Shown piece by piece: positions 9,757 through 17,717 of a DNA stretch of 64,000 bases; the stretch's first letter is position 1, and each line of letters starts with the position of its first letter. The notes beneath the pieces are model-generated. The model saw only the letters and a list, made by a program, of their open reading frames with translations, made no database searches and was not told the DNA's origin. The position numbers were made by a program, and so were the translations under genes. The DNA comes from Grimontia indica (GTDB lineage Bacteria > Pseudomonadota > Gammaproteobacteria > Enterobacterales > Vibrionaceae), in assembly GCF_000333895.2 (NCBI RefSeq), contig NZ_ANFM02000003.1, positions 1-64,000 of the forward strand, given 5' to 3'.

Positions 9757-9914
9757 GTCAATCAGGACTGGATAGTGCCCCTGATGAAATCAAACTTGCT
9801 GTTGATTTAATCTACCTTTTGGAAAGCAATGAGGTCGACCCTGAAACCGCGTTAAAAGCGCTGGAGATCGTCAGATCTGACCTTGAACGAAAAGTGTCGA
9901 AAGCAAACGATTAA
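9753..9914 (+). CDS. ybaM: YbaM-family (DUF2496) small protein
   Basis: A 53-residue cytoplasmic protein, MSQSGLDSAPDEIKLAVDLI... It matches the E. coli YbaM pattern (APDxxKLAVDLIxLLE, then ALKALEIVRSDLERK). The function is unknown; in E. coli it neighbours priC, as here. It has a GGAG Shine-Dalgarno (TAGGAG) about 10 nt before the ATG, and the start overlaps the deacetylase stop codon. It is too short for usual ORF cut-offs. Confidence 0.85.
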   Translation: MSQSGLDSAPDEIKLAVDLIYLLESNEVDPETALKALEIVRSDLERKVSKAND

Positions 9915-10166
9915 CTCTCCGTAACGTCTTCTAACTCCCTCGATTGAGCGACCAGATCCCCCCTTTAAAAATGTTAACTTTGATAGTAAATAATGTTGTA
10001 AAAACATCCTTTTATTAAACTATTTGCCTAACATTTAATCTTTTAGTGAAATTTACAGATGCCAGAAGATCAAATTTGGAGTATTATCCCGCCGCTTTAT
10101 TTGCTTATCTTGACGTCAAGTGAGCAAAAAACGGCCACAGATCATGCTCAAATGGATTTGTAAGTA

Positions 10167-10266
10167 GCGCAATCGACGCGCAAATCTGCTGGCTGGAATC
10201 TCTGCACGGAAGCGTCGCCAGGACAAGTTATTTGTCCGGGGCAGAGAGCTGAAAAGGAAGTTTCAG
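10167..10266 (+). ncRNA. Structured 5' leader upstream of AGCS symporter (class unknown)
   Basis: The 415-bp gap before the symporter contains nested inverted repeats. They are GCGC...GCGC at 10167-10181, TCTCTGC (10199-10205) pairing with GCAGAGA (10241-10247) around an inner GGACAA/TTGTCC hairpin (10221-10237), and CTGAAA/TTTCAG at 10249-10266. A competing CTGGC...GCCAG pairing (10190-10220) could be mutually exclusive with the long-range stem. AGCS genes in vibrios are often under glycine riboswitches, but the conserved glycine-aptamer core is not visible. Rearrangement by a ligand is inference. The remainder of the gap (9915-10166) shows nothing clear beyond AT-rich promoter-like sequence. 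Confidence 0.45.
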
Positions 10267-10329
10267 ATCCCTTGTCTCCTCCTTCTCACTCAACTGCCAT
10301 TTTAAATTTGACGACAGTAGAGTTTGTAT

Positions 10330-11748
10330 ATGACGGAACTAAAAGAACTATTCGTTTCCTTTGTCGACGCCGGGAATGGCTTGTTGTGGGGAAGCGTGCT
10401 TATTTACCTTTTGATCGGCGCTGGTCTTTACTTCACTTTCCGCACCGGTTTCCTCCAATTCCGCTCTTTCGGGCACATGTTTGAGCTCATCAAAGGTAGC
10501 CGTGAAGGCGCCGACGGTGGTATCTCATCATTCCAGGCATTCAGCACCAGTCTCGCAGCCCGCGTAGGCACAGGTAACATGGCAGGTGTTGCTGTGGCGA
10601 TTTACCTTGGCGGTCCTGGCGCAGTGTTCTGGATGTGGATTACTGCACTGGTCGGTATGTCTACCAGCTTTGTAGAATCGACACTGGCACAGGCATACAA
10701 AATCAATCACAAAGACAACACCTTCCGCGGTGGTCCGGCTTACTACATTGAAAAGGGTCTGGGTCAACGCTGGTTAGGTATCGCCTTTGCTATCTGTTTG
10801 ATCATCGCGTTTGGTCTGGCATTCAACGGCGTACAGTCAAATTCTATCGCTGCGGCGATGAACACCGCTTTCGGCACTGATAACACTTGGGTAGGTGTAA
10901 TTCTGGCGCTGGCAACGGCACCTATCATCTTTGGTGGTATGCGTTCTGTCGCCAAAGTGGCCGAGCTGATTGTTCCGTTTATGGCGATTGGTTACCTCGT
11001 TGTGGCCTTCTACGTTATCGGTATCAACATCACGCTGCTTCCAGACGTTTTCGGCACCATCATCGGCAGTGCGCTTGGCTTTGAGCAAGCAGCAGGCGGT
11101 GCGATTGGTGCAGCCATGATGCAAGGTATCAAACGTGGTCTGTTCTCAAACGAAGCAGGTATGGGTTCTGCGCCTAACGCAGCAGCAACAGCAACCACCC
11201 GCCCTAACCACCCAGTGGCACAAGGCTATGTACAAATGCTGGGTGTGTTTATCGACACCATCGTTATCTGTACCGCAACCGCATCTATCATCCTGCTATC
11301 AGGCATGCTGGACACTGACAGCGGTGTCACCGGCATTGCGCTGACTCAAGCGGCTCTGGTCGAAGAAGTGGGCGCATGGGGTGCAGGCTTTATTGCTATC
11401 GCCATTCTGCTGTTTGCATTCACCTCATTGATTGCCAACTACTCATACGGTGAATCAAACATCGAGTACATCTTCAAAAGCAAAAAGGCCATCAATGTCT
11501 ACCGTGTTGCTGTTCTGGCAATGGTAGTGATCGGCGCTGTTGTTGACTTACCGACGGTTTGGGCATTTGCAGACCTTTCTATGGGTATGATGGCCCTCAT
11601 CAACCTTGTGGCAATTCTTGCGCTGTCTGGCATCGTGTTTGCGCTGCTTAAAGACTATGAAACCCAGCGTAAAGAAGGCAAAAAGCCGACGTTCGATCGC
11701 ACCAAGTTCCCGAAGCTGGACAAGCAGATCGACAAAGACGTTTGGTAA
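10330..11748 (+). CDS. Alanine/glycine:cation symporter (AGCS family)
   Basis: A 472-residue polytopic inner-membrane protein taking up alanine and/or glycine with Na+ (or H+). Family signatures are visible: SSFQAFSTSLAARVGTGNMAGVA near residues 63-85, FRGGPAYYIEKGLG, and GIKRGLFSNEAGMGSAPNAAA, the AGCS consensus. ATG at 10330 is chosen; a TTG two codons upstream is also in frame. It is monocistronic, with a structured leader upstream and a strong terminator after it. Specificity for alanine or glycine cannot be told by eye. Confidence 0.93.
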   Translation: MTELKELFVSFVDAGNGLLWGSVLIYLLIGAGLYFTFRTGFLQFRSFGHMFELIKGSREGADGGISSFQAFSTSLAARVGTGNMAGVAVAIYLGGPGAVFWMWITALVGMSTSFVESTLAQAYKINHKDNTFRGGPAYYIEKGLGQRWLGIAFAICLIIAFGLAFNGVQSNSIAAAMNTAFGTDNTWVGVILALATAPIIFGGMRSVAKVAELIVPFMAIGYLVVAFYVIGINITLLPDVFGTIIGSALGFEQAAGGAIGAAMMQGIKRGLFSNEAGMGSAPNAAATATTRPNHPVAQGYVQMLGVFIDTIVICTATASIILLSGMLDTDSGVTGIALTQAALVEEVGAWGAGFIAIAILLFAFTSLIANYSYGESNIEYIFKSKKAINVYRVAVLAMVVIGAVVDLPTVWAFADLSMGMMALINLVAILALSGIVFALLKDYETQRKEGKKPTFDRTKFPKLDKQIDKDVW

Positions 11749-11772
11749 AAAACACCTAAAACACACAACATC

Positions 11773-11810
11773 AAAAAGGGAGCCGATGGGCTCCCTTTCC
11801 TTTTCTTTTT
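11773..11810 (+). terminator. Intrinsic terminator of the AGCS gene
   Basis: A perfect 10-bp stem AAAGGGAGCC / GGCTCCCTTT with a GATG loop is followed by a T-rich tail. It may also serve the convergent TIGR02647 gene. Confidence 0.9.
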
Positions 11811-11824
11811 AGGTACATTCCGGT

Positions 11825-12067
11825 TTATTCAGGGTGTGACCTTAATATGCGCAGCGCTTCTTTTGCATGCTCAACCGCATCTCGACCAATCGAAGTTAAG
11901 TAACCACCGTCTTTTGCTGTGATCAGCTTTTTGTCATAAAGGCGTTCTGTTGCAGCCACAAGATCAGGGTCCGCATCACTGTGGACCTTGATACCCATGA
12001 GATCAGAAGAACGAGAAAACTTCACCAGGACGTTCATTTCGTCAACCAGTTCAGACGTAAATGGCAT
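11825..12067 (-). CDS. TIGR02647-family small protein
   Basis: An 80-residue protein recognised by the conserved start MPFTSELVDEMNVLVKF and the block GIKVHSDADPDLVAATERLYDKKLIT...GGYLTSIGRDAVEHA, characteristic of a short winged-helix-like family in Vibrio and relatives. The function is unknown; DNA binding is a guess from the fold-like pattern. The frame is open to 12124, but GGAGG lies 4 nt before the ATG at 12067, which fixes the start. Confidence 0.8.
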   Translation of the reverse strand: MPFTSELVDEMNVLVKFSRSSDLMGIKVHSDADPDLVAATERLYDKKLITAKDGGYLTSIGRDAVEHAKEALRILRSHPE

Positions 12068-12197
12068 AGCGCCTCCAACATTTATCCGTGTTTCGTTACC
12101 CTTGAATATAGTTGGTCGTGCCACATAGAATTTGTGCCGAGATCAAGAACTGATCGATAAGCACAATCAAGCAGCTACAAATAGACAGAAGTTTGAA

Positions 12198-13385
12198 TCA
12201 CGCCACATCCTGAGCACGTTTTCGACCTAAGAAACTGACTTCATTACCGGATTCTGGTGCCAAAGGCACCATTCTAGACAAAGTCAGCGACCCCAAAGCA
12301 AGGCCAGTGCCGACTAAGAAGACTGTTGTTGGTGAGTACAACCACACCACACCCAAAGCAGCAGGAATCACTACTGCCGCAATGTGATTGATGGTAAAGC
12401 TCACACCCGCCGTAGATGCAATGTCTTCCGGATCGGCAATCTTCTGGAAGTAGGTTTTAATCGCGATCGCCATGGCGAAGAAAAGATGGTCCACCACGTA
12501 TAACACACCCGCCATCGTTGCACTTTCCACAAAGGCATAGCCGGTAAACACACATGCCAGCCCAACATACTCCACGGTCAGGGCGCGTCGCTCACCCACT
12601 CTGCCAATCCAAGCACCAATTTTGGCCGCAAACAGCATGTTGAAGAGGTAGTTAATGATAAACAGCAGACTGACATCACCCACGGAATACCCAAACTTCT
12701 CAACCATCATGAAGCCGGCAAAAACAATGAAGATCTGACGACGGGCACCACTGAGGAAAGTCAGGCCGTAATAAAGCCAATATCTTTTGCGAAGGATCAG
12801 CTTTCGAGTCTGAACGTGTGGGCTTTCAAAGGAAGGAAATATTGCCCACAGCGCAAGTACCGCCACCAAACTGACAAAGCCAAACAGCATATACACGATG
12901 TTATAGCTGACCTCCATCCACTCCATTAACAGCCAAACGGCAGCGTAAGCGATAAGGCTTGCTGCGCCCTTCCAGGCAAGAACCTGTCCCATAAAGTGTG
13001 CGCTTTTATCTTTATCTATCCACTGTAAAGTCAGAGACTGATTAACGGTTTCAAAATAGTGAAAGCCAATCGACATCACAATCGTGGTTAAATACAGCCC
13101 CCATACCGTTGGAAACCAACCTGTCACCGCAACACCGAGACACATCACAGCCAGAAACAGCAAGGCAAAGCGCTGCTCTTTGATAAACAACAAGAGATAA
13201 ATCGCTGTAAACGCCAGGAAGCCAGGGACTTCACGCAAACTCTGCAACATGCCGATTTCTTTACCGGTAAACGCGGCTTTTTCTACCACAAAGTTGTTGA
13301 GTAATACGTTCCAGACAGAAAACGCCATGGCCATGATAAAAGCCATCGCGATAAGAAGATGGGCGGGAGTTCTAAAGCGTTCCAC
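12198..13385 (-). CDS. MFS transporter
   Basis: A 395-residue protein with about 12 hydrophobic segments in the 6+6 arrangement and a central loop near residue 190 (FPSFESPHVQTRKL). It belongs to the major facilitator superfamily; the substrate is not recognisable. The best start is GTG at 13385 (MERFRTPAHLLIAMAF), with only a weak GAGAAA ahead. It is flanked by the small TIGR02647 gene (130 bp downstream) and a Tim44-domain gene with its own terminator upstream, so it is probably transcribed alone. Confidence 0.85.
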   Translation of the reverse strand: MERFRTPAHLLIAMAFIMAMAFSVWNVLLNNFVVEKAAFTGKEIGMLQSLREVPGFLAFTAIYLLLFIKEQRFALLFLAVMCLGVAVTGWFPTVWGLYLTTIVMSIGFHYFETVNQSLTLQWIDKDKSAHFMGQVLAWKGAASLIAYAAVWLLMEWMEVSYNIVYMLFGFVSLVAVLALWAIFPSFESPHVQTRKLILRKRYWLYYGLTFLSGARRQIFIVFAGFMMVEKFGYSVGDVSLLFIINYLFNMLFAAKIGAWIGRVGERRALTVEYVGLACVFTGYAFVESATMAGVLYVVDHLFFAMAIAIKTYFQKIADPEDIASTAGVSFTINHIAAVVIPAALGVVWLYSPTTVFLVGTGLALGSLTLSRMVPLAPESGNEVSFLGRKRAQDVA

Positions 13386-13491
13386 GTTGTTGTTTCTCGA
13401 TATTTATTTGAAGTTGTTTCCGCCAATGTAACTGCGAATCAACAAATAAGCTAACGGGAATCGTTGAAGTCATTGTTCAAAAATCATGAAC

Positions 13492-13523
13492 AAAAAAAGA
13501 GCAGCCACTTGGGCTGCTCTTTT
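13492..13523 (-). terminator. Terminator after the Tim44-domain gene
   Basis: A stem AAAGAGCAGCC / GGCTGCTCTTT, with an A-run on the plus strand (13492-13498) that reads as a U-run on the minus strand. It lies just past the stop at 13545. Confidence 0.9.
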
Positions 13524-13544
13524 CAGGGGGAATAATTCTAGTGA

Positions 13545-14438
13545 TTAAGCTTGAATACCAACAATCAACCAAGGTGCATTTGGTTGTGTCATATCACGCT
13601 CAAGGTGCCAGATATCAGTAATGTCTTCTTCAACACCTTCCTGACGGTCAGTGTAGCGGCCGCTGAACTGCAGACTCAGTTGAGCAAGTTTGCCGTCGTA
13701 ATCAGCACGGACGATTTCCGCATCGACATACATGACTTCTGTGTGCTGCTCGCCTTCCAGCTTACGACGCTCTTCAGCCAGGTCGTTATATAGCTCAGGC
13801 GTCACGTATTCCTGAATAGTTTCAAGCTGGTTGTGGTTCCATGCACCTTGCAGAATACGGTAATGCTCACGCGCACCGTTTACAAAACCAGCCATATCGA
13901 AGTTCGGCGGGAAGTTAAACGGTACATCGTTATTTACTGCACCAAAACCTCCTGTCGAAGATGTCGCCGCTGACTCACGGAACTGAGGCTGTTGTTGCTC
14001 GTGGTAGTAACCTTTGTTTTGCGGCTCTTGGCCACCGGCGTAAGCCTGTTGATGCGGTCGGTTCATCGAACCGTTCTTCGCCGCCATCAGGCTCTTGAAG
14101 ATCTTAAACAGCACGAATGCGATCAGTGCGATGATCAGGAAATCCATGATTTGGAAGCCTTCAAATGCACCACCCATCATGGCTGCGATCAGACCACCAG
14201 CTAGCAGTCCGCCCAGCAAACCACCCATCAAGCCTTTCTTAGAAGACGACTTCGCTGCAGCCGCAGGATCGTTTTGCTTATTGATTGAGTTGGTGTTGGT
14301 CGGTTGTGATTTTGGTGCTGGCGCCGTCTTAAAGCTTTTGCCGAAAGACTTACCGCCACCAAACTTCTTCGCCTCAGCGTGTGGTGCAGATACCACCATC
14401 ACGAACATCAGCGCGAATAGAGTAAAAAAGCGTTTCAT
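13545..14438 (-). CDS. Tim44-like domain membrane protein
   Basis: A 297-residue protein. The signal peptide or anchor MKRFFTLFALMFVMVVSAPHAEA is followed by a basic Gly/Ser/Lys-rich segment (GGGKSFGKSF). A glycine-rich hydrophobic region (MGGLLGGLLAGGLIAAMMGG) and a transmembrane helix (IMDFLIIALIAFVLFKIF) follow at about residues 70-118. A Gln-rich linker leads to a C-terminal Tim44-like domain (FVNGAREHYRILQGAWNHNQLETIQEYVTPELYNDL). In bacteria such proteins are envelope-associated with unclear function. It is a single gene with its own terminator. Confidence 0.85.
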   Translation of the reverse strand: MKRFFTLFALMFVMVVSAPHAEAKKFGGGKSFGKSFKTAPAPKSQPTNTNSINKQNDPAAAAKSSSKKGLMGGLLGGLLAGGLIAAMMGGAFEGFQIMDFLIIALIAFVLFKIFKSLMAAKNGSMNRPHQQAYAGGQEPQNKGYYHEQQQPQFRESAATSSTGGFGAVNNDVPFNFPPNFDMAGFVNGAREHYRILQGAWNHNQLETIQEYVTPELYNDLAEERRKLEGEQHTEVMYVDAEIVRADYDGKLAQLSLQFSGRYTDRQEGVEEDITDIWHLERDMTQPNAPWLIVGIQA

Positions 14439-14717
14439 TGCAAACCTTTTGTTTCAATGTCAAATAACGCAACAAGCGTAAGGTACTTTCATGCTATGTC
14501 AGCGGCACGGAAAGTCAAACCCTGTTACGGCCGAATATGTTACCAATCGTTTAAATTTTGCTTAAACAGCAATACATAACTGCGAGCAAGATTTCTCCTT
14601 TTGGCGACTTTTTAATAAAAATGCGGTAAACCGTTGAGGAGATAGAGCTCTTAATGGAACGACTGCCTTACAATGCAGTCCATATTCACAGAGAGAAAAC
14701 AATTAAAGGTTGATGCG

Positions 14718-15113
14718 ATGAACGATACACACAGTAAAACCGTCGGGTACATTTTATGGATCTTCGGTTTTCTCGGTGCACACCGTTTTTATTATGGTAA
14801 GCCTGTGACAGGAACCATCTGGCTGTTCACATTCGGACTTTTGGGGATTGGTTGGTTGATTGACCTGTTTCTGATCCCATCCATGGATCGCGAAGCAGAC
14901 CTCCGCTTTAACAGCGGACAAGTCGATTACTCTGTCGCTTGGATATTGCTGACCTTCCTAGGCATCTTCGGTATTCACCGTATGTATATGGGTAAATGGG
15001 TGACTGGCATCATCTATCTCTTTACTGGCGGATTCTTCATTGTTGGTGTTATTTATGATTTTTGGACACTGAACGATCAGGTTTCGATTAAAAACGCCGA
15101 ACGTTTCAGCTAA
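14718..15113 (+). CDS. TM2-domain membrane protein
   Basis: A 131-residue membrane protein with two TM2-type units. Each has an aromatic/Gly turn before a membrane hairpin: FLGAHRFYYGKPVTGTIW (about residues 18-35) and IFGIHRMYMGKWVTGIIY (about 82-99), each followed by D-F/L. The function is unknown. The start at ATG 14718 (MNDTHSKTVGYIL) has AAAGG about 9 nt upstream; the frame is open to 14673, but that extension lacks a ribosome site. It is separated from the TetR gene by a long hairpin. Confidence 0.82.
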   Translation: MNDTHSKTVGYILWIFGFLGAHRFYYGKPVTGTIWLFTFGLLGIGWLIDLFLIPSMDREADLRFNSGQVDYSVAWILLTFLGIFGIHRMYMGKWVTGIIYLFTGGFFIVGVIYDFWTLNDQVSIKNAERFS

Positions 15114-15127
15114 GCTTTTGCTTTCAA

Positions 15128-15166
15128 AGCCTCTCAGTTGTTGGCATTTAGCTAAACTGAGAGGCT
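15128..15166 (+). terminator. 12-bp inverted repeat after TM2 gene
   Basis: AGCCTCTCAGTT and AACTGAGAGGCT form a perfect 12-bp stem with a 15-nt loop, 14 bp after the TM2 stop. No U-run follows, so it may be a 3'-end-protecting or rho-assisted hairpin rather than a classical terminator. Confidence 0.55.
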
Positions 15167-15204
15167 CGTAACTTGCCCTTTCCCGACCCCACTCCTAAAA
15201 TATC

Positions 15205-15215
15205 GAACATTGTTC
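15205..15215. promoter_or_regulatory. Candidate TetR operator palindrome
   Basis: GAACATTGTTC is a perfect palindrome (5-bp half-sites around one T) located 20 bp before the TetR-family ATG. TetR regulators commonly repress their own operon through such a site. It is the only convincing palindrome in this gap. Assignment is inference. Confidence 0.5.
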
Positions 15216-15234
15216 ACTATTTGCAGCAGAAGTA

Positions 15235-15834
15235 ATGGCACGCAGGAACGACCACAGCCGCGAAGAGCTGGTAGAAATGACGCTTAACTGCGTTGAAAAG
15301 TATTTAGACACCCAGCCTTACCATGCCCTGAGCTTGCGAAAAATCGCTGCTGAAATCGGGTATGTCCCAAGTACCTTGGTCAATGTCTTTGGCAGTTATA
15401 ACATTCTGCTACTACATGTTGTCGCTCGGACACTGGACGATCTGCGTCATCAGGCCCAACAAAAGCTGACCGACACATCAAACTGCCGTGAAGCCCTGTT
15501 TACACTCGCGCATCTTTACCTCGAGTTCGCATCGAAAAACCCTTACCGTTGGCAACTGGTGTTTGAGCACAGCATGAAAGGCGACAAGCTTCCTGATTGG
15601 CAAAGTGACCGAATCCAGAGTATGACGGGCATGCTGGAACGCCTGCTTAAGCAACTTTCTCCCACCAAAAACGATGAGGAAGTGGTAGAGGCAAGCCGCG
15701 TACTCTGGGCAGGAGTTCATGGCATCACGCTGCTCGCAGTTGACGACAAGTTCTTCACCTCAGTGCCAGTCAATGGCGCAGAGCTTATCGATAACCTGCT
15801 GACAGGCTACCTTAAGAGCTGGATTGACGCTTAG
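15235..15834 (+). CDS. TetR-family transcriptional regulator
   Basis: A 199-residue regulator. The N-terminal helix-turn-helix (about residues 27-50: LSLRKIAAEIGYVPSTLVNVFGSYNILL) has the TetR spacing, and the C terminus carries the WHG-like region (RVLWAGVHGITLLAVDDKF) of one TetR subfamily. It is followed after 17 bp by the LplT-PlsC fusion gene, so it probably controls that phospholipid-related gene. A palindrome lies just upstream. Confidence 0.88.
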   Translation: MARRNDHSREELVEMTLNCVEKYLDTQPYHALSLRKIAAEIGYVPSTLVNVFGSYNILLLHVVARTLDDLRHQAQQKLTDTSNCREALFTLAHLYLEFASKNPYRWQLVFEHSMKGDKLPDWQSDRIQSMTGMLERLLKQLSPTKNDEEVVEASRVLWAGVHGITLLAVDDKFFTSVPVNGAELIDNLLTGYLKSWIDA

Positions 15835-15851
15835 GAGCCGGGAAGGAAAGG

Positions 15852-17717
15852 ATGACAAGCCAAACCGGGCTCCTGAAACAGCGACGTTTTCTGCCTTATT
15901 TTATCACCCAAGCACTCGGCGCGTTTAACGACAACGTCTACAAGAATGTCCTGTTGATCCTCGTTGCCTTTGCTGGTCCCGGCGTCATCGGGATAAGTAC
16001 CGACCTTTTCATCAACCTCGCTGCTGGCCTGTTTATTCTCCCCTTTTTTCTGTTCTCAGCTTTCGCCGGTGAGCTCGCGGATAAATTCGAGAAATCCCAA
16101 TTTATCCGCGGCGTGAAGTTACTGGAAATCGGCATTATGAGTCTCGCTGCCATTGCTTTTATCTACGAAAGCTACATGGCGCTTTTAGTTCTTCTTTTCT
16201 TGATGGGTACGCAATCTGCTTTCTTTGGCCCTGTGAAATACGCATTACTGCCTCAAACCCTAAAACCTCAGGAACTGGTTTCGGGCAATGCTTTGGTTGA
16301 AACCGGTACATTCCTAGCGATTTTACTTGGCACCATGGTGGCCGGGGTTATCGCGAATATGGATGGAGCGCGAGATATTGCTGCTATCTCTGTGGTGATG
16401 TTTGCTGTGCTCGGTTATTTGAGCGCCCGTTCTATTCCTGAGGTAGCTGCCGGAAACCCTTCTCTCAAAATCCGTTTTTCTCCTATCCGACAGATGAAGA
16501 CCACGCTGGCGATTGCCCGAAAAGATAAAGTCGTGCTGCAGTCAATTCTCGGGATCAGTTGGTTTTGGTTTCTCGGTGCCAGTTATCTCACGCAATTCCC
16601 CAATTACGCCAAGCTTCATCTTGGTGGCAATGAAGCGACCGTTTCGTTTCTACTGACGCTTTTCTCCGTCGGTATTGCCATTGGCTCTTTGCTTTGTGAC
16701 AAGCTTTCCGGCCATCGTATTGAGCCTGGCATTGTGCCAATTGGTGCACTGGGATTGACTATTTTCGGCATTCACCTGATGTTCTCGACACCTGCAATGC
16801 CTTCAACTGCTGCAAACTTTGTAGAATTTATTGCCGACCCGTCACTGTGGTGGGTGTTTGTCGATTTACTCTTGATTGGCATATTCGGAGGAATTTTCAT
16901 TGTTCCTCTGTATTCCATGATGCAGGCACGTTCAGAAGATAGTGAGCGCTCACAGGTCATTGCCGCCAATAACATTTATAACGCTCTCTTCATGGTGACC
17001 AGCGCCATTCTCGCCATGATTCTTCTTGGTGCCATGGGCATCAGCATCCCTGAATTTTTCCTTATACTCGCCCTGCTGAATCTTGTTGTCACCCTCTATG
17101 TCGGCAAGCAGGTTCCACTCTTCGCGTTGCGCTTTGTTATTTGGTTCTTGAGCCACAGCTTCTATCGCGTGACCCACAAGAATCTCCAAAACATTCCAAA
17201 AGAAGGCGGCGCATTGCTGGTATGTAACCATGTCAGCTATGTCGATGCCTTGATTCTGGCAGGTGCTTGTCCGCGCCCCATTCGTTTTGTGATGGACGAA
17301 GATTACTACCACCTACCCGTGCTGAATTATTTCTTCCGAGCCAGTCGCGTCATTCCTATCAAGCTCACCAGCGGCTCCATCCGCTGTGCACTCAAGGAAG
17401 TAAAAAAGCAACTGAATGACGGCGAGATTGTCTGTATTTTCCCTGAAGGCCAGCTCACTTCTGATGGTGACATGCAGCCTTTCAAACGTGGCATAGACCT
17501 AATTCTGAAGCAGTCACCGGTTCCCGTAATACCTATGGCATTGAAAGGTTTATGGGGAAGTTATTTCAGCCGTGAAGGTGGCCGTGCCCTGCTCAAATTA
17601 CCCAAGCGGTTTTGGTCAAAAGTGGAAGTCGAGGCAGGAAGTCCGGTTCAGCCAGAAGATGCAAGATGCGACCGATTATTTAGTGATGTGAAAACGTTAA
17701 GAGGCGATTATCGTTGA
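15852..17717 (+). CDS. LplT-like MFS fused to PlsC acyltransferase
   Basis: A 621-residue inner-membrane protein. Residues about 1-410 are an MFS domain of the lysophospholipid-flippase type (FITQALGAFNDNVYKN is the LplT signature). Residues about 430-621 are a PlsC/LPLAT domain with NHVSYVD (HX4D, about 459-465) and FPEGQLTSDG (about 533). In E. coli, LplT and Aas are separate proteins and Aas also has an acyl-ACP synthetase domain. No AMP-binding domain follows here, and the frame stops 10 bp into menE on the opposite strand. The likely role is import and reacylation of lysophospholipid, with the acyl donor from elsewhere. GGAAGGAAAGG precedes the ATG. Confidence 0.88.
   Translation: MTSQTGLLKQRRFLPYFITQALGAFNDNVYKNVLLILVAFAGPGVIGISTDLFINLAAGLFILPFFLFSAFAGELADKFEKSQFIRGVKLLEIGIMSLAAIAFIYESYMALLVLLFLMGTQSAFFGPVKYALLPQTLKPQELVSGNALVETGTFLAILLGTMVAGVIANMDGARDIAAISVVMFAVLGYLSARSIPEVAAGNPSLKIRFSPIRQMKTTLAIARKDKVVLQSILGISWFWFLGASYLTQFPNYAKLHLGGNEATVSFLLTLFSVGIAIGSLLCDKLSGHRIEPGIVPIGALGLTIFGIHLMFSTPAMPSTAANFVEFIADPSLWWVFVDLLLIGIFGGIFIVPLYSMMQARSEDSERSQVIAANNIYNALFMVTSAILAMILLGAMGISIPEFFLILALLNLVVTLYVGKQVPLFALRFVIWFLSHSFYRVTHKNLQNIPKEGGALLVCNHVSYVDALILAGACPRPIRFVMDEDYYHLPVLNYFFRASRVIPIKLTSGSIRCALKEVKKQLNDGEIVCIFPEGQLTSDGDMQPFKRGIDLILKQSPVPVIPMALKGLWGSYFSREGGRALLKLPKRFWSKVEVEAGSPVQPEDARCDRLFSDVKTLRGDYR

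Noticed and set aside
10167-10266. Glycine riboswitch upstream of AGCS
   Set aside because: The conserved glycine-aptamer core (GCCGAAGG-type) and tandem aptamers are not visible; only generic hairpins are supported.
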